DNA of 64,000 nucleotides from Ceratodon purpureus (GCA_014871385.1 CM026421.1:25600752-25664751); one strand, 5' to 3'; shown: positions 11,942-25,412, counted from the stretch's first letter. Notes: generated by a model from the letters alone, not told the origin. Program-made: numbers and translations.

Positions 11942-14900
11942 TTACTTCCTTTTGACACTGCTTGCCCTTTTTTTGAGTAACTTCCGGCCGGCAGGTTTTG
12001 CCCCTTGTTCTTGACCAGATGACCCAAGCGCAAAGCCGCCACCACCAAAATTAAGAGGTTGTCCTTGCTGGGGTGATGCCGCAAAAGGATTAGCAACAGG
12101 GGTAGGCTGCTGAGCTGATGCTGCGAATGGATTTGCTCCTGCAGGAGTACCTGTATTTCCAAATCCTCCAAAGACTGGTGAAGGTGTAGCCACTGGGGTT
12201 GCAGGATTACCAAACTGAAAAGTACCTGAACTTGGAGTTTGAGGGGCTCCGAACAGGGAAGTTTGTTGTTGGGGAGGTGGTGAAGAGGCCATCATTTGAC
12301 CATCATCAGCCATGGTATCCTCCATATCAGATCCCATGCCACCATTTGGAGTCGATCCAAATGCAGGTGCTGAACTTCCCGTGCCAAACATAGGTGGAGA
12401 AGCTGGTTTCGCACCGAAGTTGAAAGGACTCGCAGGTGATGCGGCACTAGAAGCACCAAAAGCAAATGCACCAGTAGTGGTAGTTGGTGAAGCTGCACTA
12501 GATGCTCCAAAGTTGAAAGTTGGGGTAGATCCGGCATTAGCCCCAAATGAGAAAGTCGTTGGGGAAGAGACGGACGCTGGATTAGCTGGAGTCCCAAAAC
12601 CAGCAAAGCCAGAAGGGGATTGTGAAGGCTGTGCGGATGCTTCTGTACCAAAACCTCCAAAAGGTTTACTATTTGCGTTAGAGCCTCCAAACGCTGATGC
12701 ACTCGAAGCTCCAAACGCTGGCGTACTCGAAGCACCAAACGATGGGGTACTTGAAGCTCCAAATGCTGGGGTGCTGGAAGCTCCGAATGATGGGGTGCTG
12801 GAAGCTCCGAATGATGGGGTGCTGGAAGCTCCAAATGCTGGCGTGCTGGAAGCGCCAAATGCTGGAGTACTAGAAGCTCCAAAAGCAGGAGCACTTGAAG
12901 CTCCAAACGATGGCGCACTCGAGGCCCCAAAAGCGGGTGCACTAGCAGCTCCAAAAGAGGGAGTACTGGAAGCCCCAAATACTGGAGTGCTGGAAGCTCC
13001 GAATGCCGGCGTACTAGGAGCTCCACCAAATGATGGTGTTGCGTTAGTAGACCCAAATGTTGAGCTGCCAAAAGGAGAGGAAGACCCAAAAGCATTTGTA
13101 GTGCCAAATGCAGTAGTCCCTAGAGATGGAGAAGGCGTCGACGACGTTGAAGGAGTTGAATCTGTAGAGGTAGGCTTCAAGCCAAACAGGGATGTCGAAT
13201 TGGATGCTGGTGCTGACGAGCTTGCGCCTTGACCAAATGAAGGAACGGTGAAACCAGTCCCTGCTGGTGCTGAGGTAGATGTAGTTGCAGCAGCAGACAA
13301 TCCAAAGCTCACAGTAGGAGCCGCTGCATTAGAAGATAGACAAGCTTCAGCGACAAAGTAAACATTGTACCTTAACTAAACATGACTAAAAAGGTAAGAA
13401 CAGCCTTTAAGGCTGGTTCACATAAGCAACCCAATAGAAATCAAAAGAGCGGGGGTACTCAGAACATACAATTCAACCAAATAAGCCAACTATAAATCCT
13501 GGGAATCGGAACGAGACGGTACCCGAAACATCACCAGTGGGTGTCTGGTCTTGACCAAACATTCGCTTCTGAGGCCTGTTCCCATCGTCCGATGTTGCTG
13601 AAGGGGCTGTTGCCTGAATAGATGGTGCGGGAGCGGAGCTAGCAGCTGCACCAAACGAGAAAGGTGACTTGTTCGTCCCAAAAGTAGAAGAGGACCCAAA
13701 AACAGGAGACGCTGTGTTTGCAGCTGAAGATGCCGAAGTATTACTTCCAAACAAGTTGGGACCAGCACCAGTAGATACAGGGGTCAGAGTTGCAGGTTCG
13801 GAAGAAGGAGTTTTGCCGAAGTTGAATATACTTGTTTCAACGTTTGAAGTTGAGGTCGTCACTTGAGCTGATGAGCTTCCTAGCGTAGAACTGGTAGTTT
13901 GATTAAATATACCTGCAAAGACTGCACAGACACATTCGATTGTGCTGAGCGACTGACATAACCACCTAAAACAGAAAACATATATACTGAGGATGTTGAT
14001 ATTAAAAAAGATGTCAAATACAGCGCTAAATTTGCTTGTACATAAGCATTACATTAATAGAGTCCGTATCGGGAAGAAGCTCCGGAAATTGCAAAAAGCT
14101 GTAAAATCATTTATTTTAAAGACATAAATAAGATTAAACAATACAATTTGAACAGAAATAAAAACATACCAGGCTTAGCTCCTGCACCAGGAGCACCAAA
14201 ATTGGCCAGTGAGATAGTCGAAGATGTGAATGCCGTTGAGGTAGAAGACGGAGTCGGGGTTTCAACACCTGATGAACTCAATGTAGGAGGAGCTTCTCTC
14301 GTTGATTCAGCTGGGTTTGTTGAGAATGGTTGAGAAGTCTCAGGCACAGACACAGCACTGCCAAAAGAAAGCATTTCGAAACAAAATATTCAGAACTTCG
14401 AACACATGCTAACAACAGAGACGAAGCAATCAGTACTTGCAAAAAACTAAGCGTTATCACAATCCAATCAAACCAATAACATCCTGGCTCGCATCACACT
14501 CGAAGCTTACCTCGGTAAAGAGTCTGATTTACTATCTAATTGATGATTGGACTTCATTTCCCCAGTCTGCGCGTTATCACCGCCTGCTGATGGCAATTTA
14601 AACACCTGAGAACCTGAACTGAACTTGTAAGCCGGCAGGCCATTAGGCTTTGCAGCAGCCCCCGTAGGATTTGATGGCGATGGAAAGGGCTTTGGTGTTG
14701 GTGGGGGCTCTAAAGAACTACCAAAAGGATTGGACGACGGAAATGTGAAAACTCCTGAAGCTACGTTAGACTTCCCTTCGATCAAAGTAGTCTCTGACGT
14801 AGTTCGCTGAGAATCCACTGCAACTGGAGCGCCAAACATAGATGCTGTAACATTCAAGGATCTGGGTGGATTGTTATCAAAAAACCCAGCTCCAGAAGGG

Positions 14901-17900
14901 GCACTTTTCCCTGTGATAAATGAAGTCGTACTCGTAACACTCGTGGTGAGCAAGTTAGCACTAGCACCTCGACTCTCTTCATCAGAATCCTGTGTAAAAT
15001 AAACACTTGAGCTGCTTAGCAAGCAAAAATAGAAGAGCATATCAACAACCAAAACTAAACAAAGACCACTGTCCTTTATATGATGAGTGAGGCATCAAAC
15101 AAATGAAGAAAAGAGATGAGTAACTGAATACCATTCGTCCCGAATGCAGACTATAGCACACATACATAAACCATCGTGACCTTAACCAGAGGAAATGACA
15201 AGCAACGGTTCACTCACATCAACATCAGCATTGATTTGAAATCCTTTATTCCTTCCAACAGCTGGACTTGGATTAGCCAAACTAGACTCTGATACCTTCA
15301 ACCTAGCCGTGTCCTGGAAAGAGAAAGGTGGATGATCTGCAAACAAAAGTCCACGTCCAAGTCCGGCCATTAACAGTTATTTATTACTGTTATACACTTG
15401 AACATCCTGTTCCTTGTCACCTACTAAATCTCCCATATACGACCAATCCCAACCGAAACCCTTCCACAGTGATTACAGTTACCATCACGAAATGCAGAAA
15501 TAATACCTGCATTCTTCTCTTCAAAAGTGTGTGATGGGGTAGAAGCCGGCGCCTTTCCTTTGCCTCTAGTCTTTGTGCCCTGTTCAGCTCCCTTCCACGA
15601 GAACCCGGCTGCGGATGACAGATCACTTTCCAGATTGCGACCTCGTCCAGAGGGTCCAGCTTCTTCTAATTCTTGAGGCCCCGGGAAATCCCAAGACTAA
15701 AAACAACCAAACCAGATGAAACAGTTTAAAAGCATATTGCATTAACCTCATGACATGAGACCACCTGAAAAAATACTGACCACAACAAAAATTCATAGAA
15801 CATCACAGAAAGAAGAACTAGTCTACAGCCACTATACCTGCATGGTTTGGCGAGCCTTATCATTAATCATACTCGTAGTCAACTCCGTGGGTGGACGCTC
15901 CCTGACCAGTGCTAATTCTGTATCCAACGATTTCTCTTTCGGAGAAGGAGTCATCATGTCCAAGGTTTCAAGAATCTTGCGAGCAGTTGCACTTGCTCGT
16001 TCAGGGACAGATGCACCTGCTCCCATTGCCGAACCTCTGGTGTCCTCTTTCTCCTGCTGGGCATTCGTCATAGTCTTTTTCTCCTGATGCAGCAGAACGA
16101 ATTCTATTAGTGACCACGCTTTAAAAACAGTACAGTAGTAAACCTTAACACAGATCAAAGACATAGTAGGAGGTCATAAATGAAAAGCGCAATCATCGAC
16201 CTCAGAACAGCTTCTCACGGATTCAATAAAGCCCGTCTTCGTAGTTCTCACCTCAGTCCGGCTCCACATAGTAATCGACTTCTGTTTGGTATCAACAGGC
16301 GTCTGTAAAATCCTTGGGGGAGGAGGATACATGCCCAGGCCTCCTCTCCTTTGCAGTCCACTGGCGGGACTTGGTGTGTACAAGGAAGACCTGGGCCTCA
16401 GCCGTCGAATAGGCCCACCTGAAGAATACCCAACATCCTCTAGAGCTGCAGACCCTCTCTTTTTAGACCCCTGCAAAGAGGCCAGCAACGTGGTCATTAT
16501 AAGACAACTGGAGAATCTATTCAATAATTACCTCCGGTAGTTCTGTAAGGACCATTGAACATGACGAACCAAAGAAAAGTTACTGGAACGATCGGTGTGT
16601 TATCAGCAGTATTTGATATGTAAGACTCGGTAACTTCAAACCAACAAATCAAGCAATCCCCACCTCTCCGGGAAGTGGATATCCAATTGCTGAACTGGGT
16701 GCGTTGGTGCGGGCAACCGGCAGAAGGCGCCCACCTGTGCGACTGACAGGTGGGGTTCGCAAATTCTCGTCTACACCCCCATCTCGGCTGCGGACACCAA
16801 CTGGAGCAGGAAGACCGAAAGGAGTAGCAACAATAGCAGATTCGTACTGAGTAGAAAGGCTAGTCCCTTGCTGCTTCCTCAGTAAGTAAGGTGAGGGCTG
16901 ATATGGTGAGAGGCGTAGTGGAGTTCCAATCTTCTCTCGAGTGAGGGTTACCCGAGCTGGTGTAACTACCCTTGTAACTCGCTCTCCCATGTAAGCTCTG
17001 GCGACATCAACTGCCACTATTTCTCCAGCCTGGAAGGACAGCAAAGAACACACAGATTAGTGAGAGGGGAGTACTTTTTGAGTATCGCAAAGTACAATAT
17101 CAAGAGCCAGACAGCAATGACAAAGCTATTATCCATACGGGTTCTAAGTTACTCAAATCGTACCTCAGAAGTTCCAGCCCCAGTAGGAGTGCCGTTCTCT
17201 TTTCCAGGACCACCCGGAAAGAGGTTAGATTTCTGCTCCTGCCGAGCTTTCGTGCGTTCTTCCCTCCACCTCTGTGCATCAGAAAGCTGCCCATTGCTCG
17301 GAGCAGACTCAAGAGCCGGAAATTGGTTACCAAGAGCAGCTCTTCGTTGTTCTTCTCTAATTGCATTATCAGCTTGCTCCTCAGCAGTCCCATTCTCCTT
17401 GACATATGATCTCAAGCTCGCTATCAAACGGTCAGCTTCTTCCCTGTCAGAATGATAAGAACAGTCTTAATCAAAGGAAAACATCGGGAGTGGAAGAATC
17501 ATGAATAAATGGGACGTGAGATGCTCCAGATTAAACATTCAGGCTAGGATTCAATACAATTGAAATCTAAACCACCGCATTTATTTCGCCGCATAGTTGA
17601 CAAAGCCCACATATCTGGACTCAGTATCTATAAAAGAAGCGAGTGAGAACCGAAACATCGGAGCCGTACCTTGGGAATGTCCTTTTCATCCAACTTTCCA
17701 CTTCCGATGCTGTCTTCTCCTCCTCGCCGTGCTGACTGCCGGCTTCCATAGACTCCTGCAAAGACTGGTCCCCGCGGCGCAAAATTAATGAGCTTTAAAA
17801 GCAGTGTTTGATGAACCCACTGCTCACATTGCTGTCTCCTCCACATACCCATTCGGTCCTCACTAACTCGAGTCAAAAAAGGACATGACAACGGAGGTGT

Positions 17901-18712
17901 AGTAAAATAGTGCAGCTTGCTATTGTCGAAGAGAATCTTGGGAAATGCGCCACGCATTTCCATGGGATATACAAGGTCGGAAAGCTGTAAGGTTCTACAT
18001 GTGATGAGATGAAATACTTACAGCGTCGGCACCCGACGGCGACAACATATCCGCTTGTCCTTCAACATTTTCAACTGCGAACACAAAATTGCCGTGTAAC
18101 AGCACAAGTCAAGACTTGCCAAACAGTCAAAAACCTCCTCAAATAAACGAACACAAACAGCCAAATCCTTCACTCTCTCCACAAAGAGACACTTCCAGGA
18201 AACCATCACCACAAAGTACAGCCAGAAAATGCACAATGTATCCCTAACAAGCGGGAAACCGGAATCACACACACTCTCTCAACACGAGCAACTGCAGTCC
18301 CGGGGCATTGCTCACCCCCACCACAAAATTCGCCACCTCCCTAACCCACCCTCACACTGCCGCATCCCAACCCCTCACCTGCAGGCTTCTCCACGTCATT
18401 CAGCAGCAACACCCCGCCACCCGCCGGGCGCTTGAAAATCGAGGAATACAGATACGAGGCACTGGACGTCACAATCTTGCTCGCAGTCCCGAGCAACCTG
18501 GCCCCGAGCCATCCATCCCGCTTGCCGCCATCCGCCGTGCCAATCATCGCAGCCGCCTGCGGCCCCGCCGATGCGTGCCGCCCCTGCGCCGGCCGGTCGT
18601 AAGGCGTCCCATTCCGCTTCGGCGCCCGCCGCGACCGCATCTTCCCGCCCCCGCCTCCGCCATACGGCGACCTGTCCCCCCCATTCTGCGTGTACGCCAT
18701 CCCCGCCATCAT
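11942..18712 (-). CDS. NUP1: Nup1/Nup136-type FG nucleoporin, 13 exons, 1443 aa
   Basis: A plant nuclear-pore basket protein, functional analogue of Nup153, that lines the nucleoplasmic side of the pore and binds transport receptors through FG repeats. Exons (minus): 18712-18379, 18074-18022, 17755-17670, 17443-17164, 17029-16664, 16470-16252, 16083-15838, 15696-15507, 15336-15218, 14989-14511, 14357-14170, 13912-13523, 13323-11942. The sum is 4332 nt and every junction keeps frame. The N-terminus carries the TPYDRP motif (36-41) and an amphipathic-looking stretch ARLLGTASKIVTSSASYLYS, as in plant Nup1. The C-terminal third is FG-rich, with about 14 tandem FGASST-type octapeptides, and ends in a basic tail (KKRASSVKRK). 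I took the first ATG (MMAGMAYTQ); the frame is open upstream without another ATG. Arabidopsis Nup136 is about 1.3 kresidues, so this is full length. Confidence 0.9.
12688..13032 (-). repeat. 24-bp coding minisatellite (FG octapeptide array)
   Basis: About 14 tandem 24-bp units inside the last NUP1 exon encode P-x-F-G-A-S-S-T/A octapeptides with small variations at the second and last positions. Because the unit length is a multiple of three and lacks stops in several frames, long overlapping open frames appear on both strands. Confidence 0.92.
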
Positions 18713-19310
18713 GTACTCCCGCACCTGCACCTGCTCCTTCACCTGCGCCTTCCTCCCTGCCCCGAGGTCCAAAAATGGCCGCAGCAGCAGCAGCAGCGCC
18801 CGTCGCTCCCTCCCCGCGTTCTCCCCCTGCGTGCACAGGGCATGATCCTTCCCGCCCGGATGCCCGAGTGCGCGCGCTCCTCCGCTCCAGCTCCCTCCCT
18901 CCCTCCCCGCGCGCTGCGAAAGAGAAGGCGTCGAGCTCTGCTTCCTCCCTTAGGGTTTGGTTTCAAAGCCCAACAAACTCCCCTCCTCGAGTCCTCCTGC
19001 CTCTCCAGCGACGACGACGACCACCCCGTGACCGTGACCGTGACCGTGACCGCGGCCTCGGTTTCCGGGTTCCGGCCCCTACGACCGCGACGGGCAGCCG
19101 TCCCGGCGGGACGCGTCCAGCGTGGCTGCCTGCCTGGCATTCCCGGCCCGCGTTTGTCGTGTGGTCCGGGATGGAAACTGTCCCCACTTCCCTCCTCCGA
19201 AATTCGTGCCACTGCTGTAATGGTGAAAGGGATTGCTTATCCCTGCAGCAGAATCTAAGATAATTTCTAAAATGTTTATGATAATTTTGTTGCAGAAATT
19301 GCGATAACGT
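18713..19310. promoter_or_regulatory. NUP1 upstream region, GC-rich
   Basis: This region lies 5' of the NUP1 start. It is strongly C-rich on the plus strand, with a short GCAGCA run near 18781 and about five GTGACC hexamers at 19027-19054. It likely holds the promoter and leader. Open frames here on both strands are composition artefacts. Confidence 0.5.
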
Positions 19311-19486
19311 TGGGTTCATTCACACATCCTGCTGGCAGGCGCATGGAGCCTACTTCGGAGTAGATCTCCTTCTCAATTTACAGGTCTCCCTACTCAATTC
19401 ACATGGCTTTTTACCTACGAATTCAACACAAGACCTCTTCCGAAGTAAGTTCCCTACGCGTGCCAGCACGTTGTGTGAACGAATTC
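19311..19486. mobile_element. Foldback/MITE-like imperfect inverted repeat
   Basis: The first ~55 bases (TTCATTCACACATCCTGCTG... through CTACTTCGGA) align, with mismatches, to the reverse complement of the last ~55 (...CTTACTTCGGA, then CGTGCTGGCACGC). Shared blocks include TTCACACA, TGCTGGCA and TACTTCGGA. A clear target duplication is not visible, so the ends are approximate. Confidence 0.6.
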
Positions 19487-22076
19487 ATTCTTGAGTAGTA
19501 GTAGTTGGAGAGCGTCATTATTTTGATGTGAAGTTTTAGACAAAGAATGAAGTATACATAATAATTGCAATGGAATGTATGGAAACTTGGTAGTAAAAGC
19601 CAATTAGTATCTTAAATTGGGAGTAGTAGAGCGCATCGTCATCCTACTCATTAGAAATTACTCCATGTAGTAAGTCAACTTTATTTAATTCCTAATCTGA
19701 GATTAGAGAGAGCTGAGAGAGCTAAGAGAGGCTATGAGAGTGGAGTGGAATTAGAGGATTAAGGTTTGAAAAGAAACTAGCACATTCTTCCCATTTTATA
19801 TATTTTTACTTTTAATTTAGCACTTTTCTTTATCCACTTGTTATCACCAATTATGGTAGAGCAGAGCATTATGTTTAGAGACTTCATGCAATCCCCATAA
19901 AAGCATCCATGTCCACCTCCACGATAAACAATTTAATTATATTAATATTTGATTATAGAATTGTGTTATTACTAAAGTGATATGTCATTGATGAATGATA
20001 TGTGCAAAGATAGAATAGTTACTAATATATAATTTATCTATTAAATTTTATTTCAATGATTTATATAGAATTATAATTAATTATGTTACAATTTTTTTAA
20101 ACAACTTGAAGTTATTCATCCAAAGTTCTATATATATATAGATATATATTTATTATTTTATTGTAAAGAAATCATTTTTGAAAATGTGATGCATAGATTA
20201 AATTAACAATAATAGTTTCATATACCTTGCTATAGTTACACAATTGTTAGAATATGAAGTCTCTAAAAGAATAATTGAATTTCCTTCTACTATTCTAATA
20301 TCTTTTAATGACGATGTCTAAGTTTGCAAAAAATAAATAAATAAATGTATACTGTTAAAGTTGTATTCATTTGAGTTTTTGATACGATCATTTGGAATAT
20401 GAACTATCCATATATGATTTGTCTTCTATACTATTTGAAGTCCCTGAGGCTCATACACAATTGCACCAAACTACTTTTTGTCCATGTCAAATGAAGGCTA
20501 TTTTTAAACTCAATGATTTTTAAATTTAGACCTACTTTACATTATAAACAAGACAAGCAAAAAACGTGAAAGAATGGTAGTGCATTTATTGTGAGCTATA
20601 TAATCTTGGGCTATAAGGGAAAAAATCGGTTGTGAAAAGACTAAATTGCTACGCAGAGCATGGATAAGATCTAAAGTTTACAAAGCTACTGAGCAAATCC
20701 CTTGCTACGTACTTGATGCCATGCAAAGACACCAACAATTAATATTCATAACTGAAGCATGTCATAGAAACATACCTTAGTCTTTAATATTATTTTGGCA
20801 CCCAAGGGAATTACAAGTCTTTAAATCAATTACTACTAATGAAAAGTATAAAGGCTTCATAGTATTTTCTCAAGTTTAAAGTAGGCCCAACAATAGTTAT
20901 GTATTCAGTAGCTTCATTTACAACTTTCAGCATGCATGTCTAACGAGAAGAAAATAATCGAATTTCAATACCTAGACCCTATTCAGTTTTCAATGGAATC
21001 TCATTCATTTATGTATTCAGATATACTAATTAAATTCAAATAGTGTTGGTTTTGATTAACATAGTGGTTTATAACTTTCAAAGACATGTTATAACTTCTA
21101 CACATTCTATAGATTTTTGTGTTATAAGATTAAAATTGAACTTAATCATTTTTCAAAAATACCCTTTACATGTGGGCTACTTCAATTAATAAATGGAAAT
21201 GATTTGAGTTATTTATGACCTACATTATTCAATAATTACTTTCATGTTTTAGAATTCATATTTAGTTTATTAAAAACATTGATTTAAAGGATAATTCTAC
21301 AATAAATTTTACATGAAACTTAATTCATGTGTGTTTCCAACACAATCAGCTATGTTTGATGCTAAAAATGATTATGAATTATTATTATTTTATAATAATA
21401 TTTTTCAATTATTAATAATTATGAATCATTTTTCTTAGTTTTTAATGGCTTGTAGAAATGATTATCAAATGGCACTACAAAATCTAAATGCAATTATTTT
21501 GAATCAAAGTCCAATTCTTAGTGTAAATTTCAAAATAGTTGTTTTTAACATTTGAGATGTGGATTATTGAAATTAACTCAAATTTGGCTTTCAAATGAAA
21601 ATTAAAGTTACATATTTTTCATAATACATGAATAAAATCTTTTTTGTAATGTCATGTGGAATCGGCTTGTAACAAACATACAAAAGAATTTGATTTCTTT
21701 TATTATGTACTTTGGTCTTGTACATAATTCAATAAACCATCATTTCTTTTTTTAATTTTGATAATTTTATATCAAAATATTGATTTTTATTATTATTGTT
21801 GTTTAGATATATAATTTTGATTTAAAATATGAAAATATTTGTAGACATACAATATTATTTATACTATTGATTTCAATTTTGGATTTCAACAAGATGCAAT
21901 TTTGGTGAAGATAATCTTCCTTTCAAGAGTAATGTGTGAAATTTTGATATCAAATTACTGTAGGTTACAAGCACCTTAGGCATAAAGTAATTTTCTCAAA
22001 TTTTTTGACTTTTTTTGCGCAAAAAAAAAAAAAAGTTTAATTTAAGATGTTCTCCAAAATTACATGAATTTAAACA
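19487..22076. other. AT-rich intergenic DNA
   Basis: No gene or clear element is seen. The stretch is AT-rich with short A/T runs, including a TATA alternation at about 20130-20150 and a 14-base A run near 22021. Confidence 0.6.
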
Positions 22077-22199
22077 CACTAGTAGAAAATGATCCGAAAT
22101 GACTCGTCCACAAATGGTCCAAAATGACTCAAGTTTGAGTCATTTTGGACCATTTGTGTCATTGTGGACGAGTCATTTTGGACCATATTTCTACTAGTG
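22077..22199. mobile_element. CACTA-type foldback MITE with 3-bp target duplication
   Basis: A 123-bp element starts CACTAGTAGAAA and ends TTTCTACTAGTG. It is flanked on both sides by ACA (22074-22076 and 22200-22202). Its two halves are nearly perfect inverted repeats around CAAGTTTGAG, with inner repeats of TGGTCCAAAATGACTC. CACTA (CMC) elements have exactly these termini and a 3-bp duplication. It carries no gene. Confidence 0.88.
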
Positions 22200-22817
22200 A
22201 CAACATGTAGTAAAATCCACTTTGCTTTTCAACAATAATCACACAAATGAAATAATTCACAAAACCTATGGCCTACATACAAAAAACCACTAAAACATGA
22301 CAAAAACCTTCGTATACAACAATATGTGTGCTTAAGGGTTTTTTATGCAAGTGATTAGGATCAAGTTAAAGATAGAAGTAGCCGCCATCCCCGATGAAAA
22401 TAACTTAAACATGGATGAATGCTTAACATATAATTTAATCATAACTTTGATTTTGAGATATTATTTTTTGAATTGCCGAACCACTTTTTGCACTTTAACA
22501 GATTATGAGGCAAAACAATAGTCCAAGTTGCTAATAACCTACGGAATATTGAAAATTATTCGATTTATTGGAATGAAATAACAAAGCAAAGGTTGTGTCA
22601 TTTAAAAAAAATAAAAAAAATAAAAAAATAAAAAAATTGATACAAAGAAATTAAATTATCACTATAGTCTTGTTTGATACTTTTAGATTTAAATCTTAAT
22701 AAATTTCATGTACATTTAATTACTCAATAGTGGCATCAGTGTTTTATCCCCTTTACTGAATAATGGTACAATATGTGGCTCAAACCAAAGAAATTCTGAA
22801 AAATATGTAATATGATA
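22200..22817. other. AT-rich intergenic DNA
   Basis: No gene is seen. An A-rich low-complexity patch (AAAATAAAAAAATAAA-type) lies at about 22600-22635. Confidence 0.6.
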
Positions 22818-23168
22818 TCAATTTAGTATATTTCTTTTTCTTCTTTGGAGTCCTATTTGTTTAATAACTGATTTTTGTTCTTGTTTGTATTCTTTCATAC
22901 TACTATATATTTTCCTTGATGGTTCTTCAAATTCTTGTACATCAATGCCGTTTGTGTGCGCCATGCCAAGTCGTTCAACATGTGATTTACCACATTTTTG
23001 ACAATCTGGTGCCATTCCTATAACTTCTGTGAATTCCAAAGAACCGCGACACATTAGACAGGTTGTTTTTGAATATGTCTTGAATTCGTTTACAAGCCAG
23101 TTGTTTAACATGGCAAACAAAATAGATGTTAAAAAAACTACTACAATATCCACTTTGTTGAAGGCCAT
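22818..23168 (-). CDS. Small unrecognised protein: N-terminal membrane helix plus two CxxC pairs
   Basis: The 116-residue reading from the ATG at 23168 begins MAFNKVDIVVVFLTSILFAM, a probable signal anchor. It is followed by CLMC and, about 18 residues on, CQKC, a possible zinc ribbon. A basic, Lys/Gln-rich tail ends RRKRNILN. An in-frame ATG 25 codons upstream (23243) would extend it. The frame is open over about 140 codons in DNA where random stops are frequent, which argues for past or present selection. No family is recognised. It could equally be an exon or a transposon remnant. No neighbours share the strand. Confidence 0.4.
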   Translation of the reverse strand: MAFNKVDIVVVFLTSILFAMLNNWLVNEFKTYSKTTCLMCRGSLEFTEVIGMAPDCQKCGKSHVERLGMAHTNGIDVQEFEEPSRKIYSSMKEYKQEQKSVIKQIGLQRRKRNILN

Positions 23169-25412
23169 GGTGCTCTGAACATAACTTAAAGATAATTTCA
23201 CACTGAGTCTTTCGATGAGAGTCACATAAGGTAGGAATAACATAAACCGATCAAGCCCACAAAGTGTGCAGTAGAGTCTGAGTAAAATAGAGACATGGTG
23301 GTCTCAAAAGGGGAATTTCTGCATGGTAGGCTCAAAATGGAGAAATTTTGGTGGACCAATGACGTTCCGCCACAAAATGTCAATTGTGGTTTCTTACGTT
23401 CACTTTTCCATGATGTTAGTTAACTGTTTTAGAACACCATCACGTTTGGTTTAGGAAGAGTCTAGTATACAAAAAGGGGGTTTGATGAACTTCCCACTTT
23501 GAGACATTATAGAGAATTATTTTCGGGGAACACAAATACAAAACAAGTTACATTCTTCGTCATTTCTTCTTCTTCATCTAAAAAAATTTCACATAATTTC
23601 TAACTCCATTCCTTCTGGTCAAATCACCTTATTTTTACCGTTTCTGGTATTCCTACCTTATTGCACCAATACAAGAAGAGAGCCTGGAGTTGCAATAGTA
23701 GTTCTCATTTTCTCATGTTGCCAAAGGCTTGTGTGGAGCTAGTTTGCCTCGAGCAAAGACTTTGGGAGCAAATGTATAACACATAAGACTTAAAAACTTG
23801 CATTCTTACAATTAAATGGTAAATAAATATTCTTTAGTATTTTATTCAAATAGATAAAATAAAAAATCATGACGAAAAAATTACATAAAAAGATAGAAGT
23901 TTGTTGTGAGAAAAATTTAGAAAATACTACAGAATTGTTTTGCACCTTCTCACATGTCCATGCTCTTATACAGGAGTTTTTGATTAAAATTGGATCTATC
24001 AAACTACTCAAAATATACAAAAACCCAACTGGGGACAATAGAAGGAACTTAGATAATAAGCTAATATTTTGTTAACTGTCATCATACTTTTTCTTGTTTG
24101 TAATCTTGACTTTTGTCTTGTGTATTTTATGTACTAGTTGGAAATCGTCACATTAATGACGTGCTCAAATTCCTCACTTGGCAATTTCTAATGAATTTAG
24201 TAATCTGCAACGCACCATAACCTATTATTATGATGATCTTTGATCTGAATGATTTAAAAGAATATTAATCCAATAAGAAAGAAATAACATGGCCTTGATT
24301 GTGGTTTTTTATTTGATTTTTTAATGCATTTACGATGGCAATATAAGGTATTGTCATAAAACCATGTTTTACATTTACCGTTTCTATCTTGGATAGCTTA
24401 TTCATTTTATCCAAAGTTGATTGTTGAAGGCCTTAAGTTTTTAAAAAAAACCAAAAACCATTGTTGTTGAAGTGCCATACAAATTGTGAGATGATGATGT
24501 TTGAAGTCAATGTGTAAAAGGTTTTTTTTGACATTGCTGCAAGAGTATATCAAAGTTTTGATGCCCAGAAAGTATACATTGCAAACATATTTGATGTATG
24601 GAAGGTCATCAATTCCTATAGGTGTAGAAGTTAGGTGTATGCTCTCAGTGTTTGAACCTCATATGGGCTTTATAAGGGGAACAAATCCTTGATTTTGTTC
24701 AAAAGGGTGTGCTGAAATTGCCTTACATTCTCCAAAATAAAAACTCTCGAAAGGGTAATCTAAACATTTCCAATTGGAAATCCAAACAGTACATATGTTG
24801 GAGTCAATGAGAAAAAGTACCAAAGTAAATTTGAAAGCAATCGAAGTAAAACTCAAGTTTTTGGAATTTTTTGAAGTTGACAAGGTAAATTTCACTAAAA
24901 TTTTGACGGGCAATTTTTGAAATAATAGGTTGTGGGGATGGGCCATGTCATAGATATTGGATGAGAAATGTATAGTCCGGATGAAAAATGAAGATTGGAT
25001 GTGATCTTTTATACAGATGGAAAATGAATTTTGGATGAAAACTAAGTTTTGGATTATAATTGTCGTTTTGGATGAAAAAATTCAGCAACCGCTTTAGATG
25101 GAAAATATATATTGGATGAAAATTGTCATGAATGTTTGTGGATGAAAAAATGTTGGTCCCATCATTTTGTAAGTGACCACCCTTTGAAATTTTGTCTTAT
25201 CACTTTCTACCCTTGTGAATGAGGGGCAACTTGGGCAGAAATTGGGAGATTTTGATTGGTTATTTGCTGCCCAAATTTAGAGCAGATTCTTATAAAGTCT
25301 ATTACTTTTGCATCGTGACTCCAAATGCTACGAAATTTGCGCCATTGGAAAACTACTGATGAAAAATACGTATAGTAAAAATATCTAAAAATTCAAACAT
25401 GAGGGAACTTAA
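23169..25412. other. AT-rich intergenic DNA with a degenerate short repeat
   Basis: No gene is recognised. At about 24957-25150 the motif TTGGATGAAAA recurs at least seven times at irregular spacing with variations, a decayed short-period repeat. Confidence 0.55.

Noticed and set aside
12312..13232. 306-codon plus-strand frame opposite NUP1
   Set aside because: Created by the stop-free 24-bp repeat; NUP1 itself closes in frame over 13 exons.
18308..19263. Large plus-strand frames over the NUP1 start
   Set aside because: Proline/arginine-rich composition comes from C-rich DNA; they overlap the real first exon.
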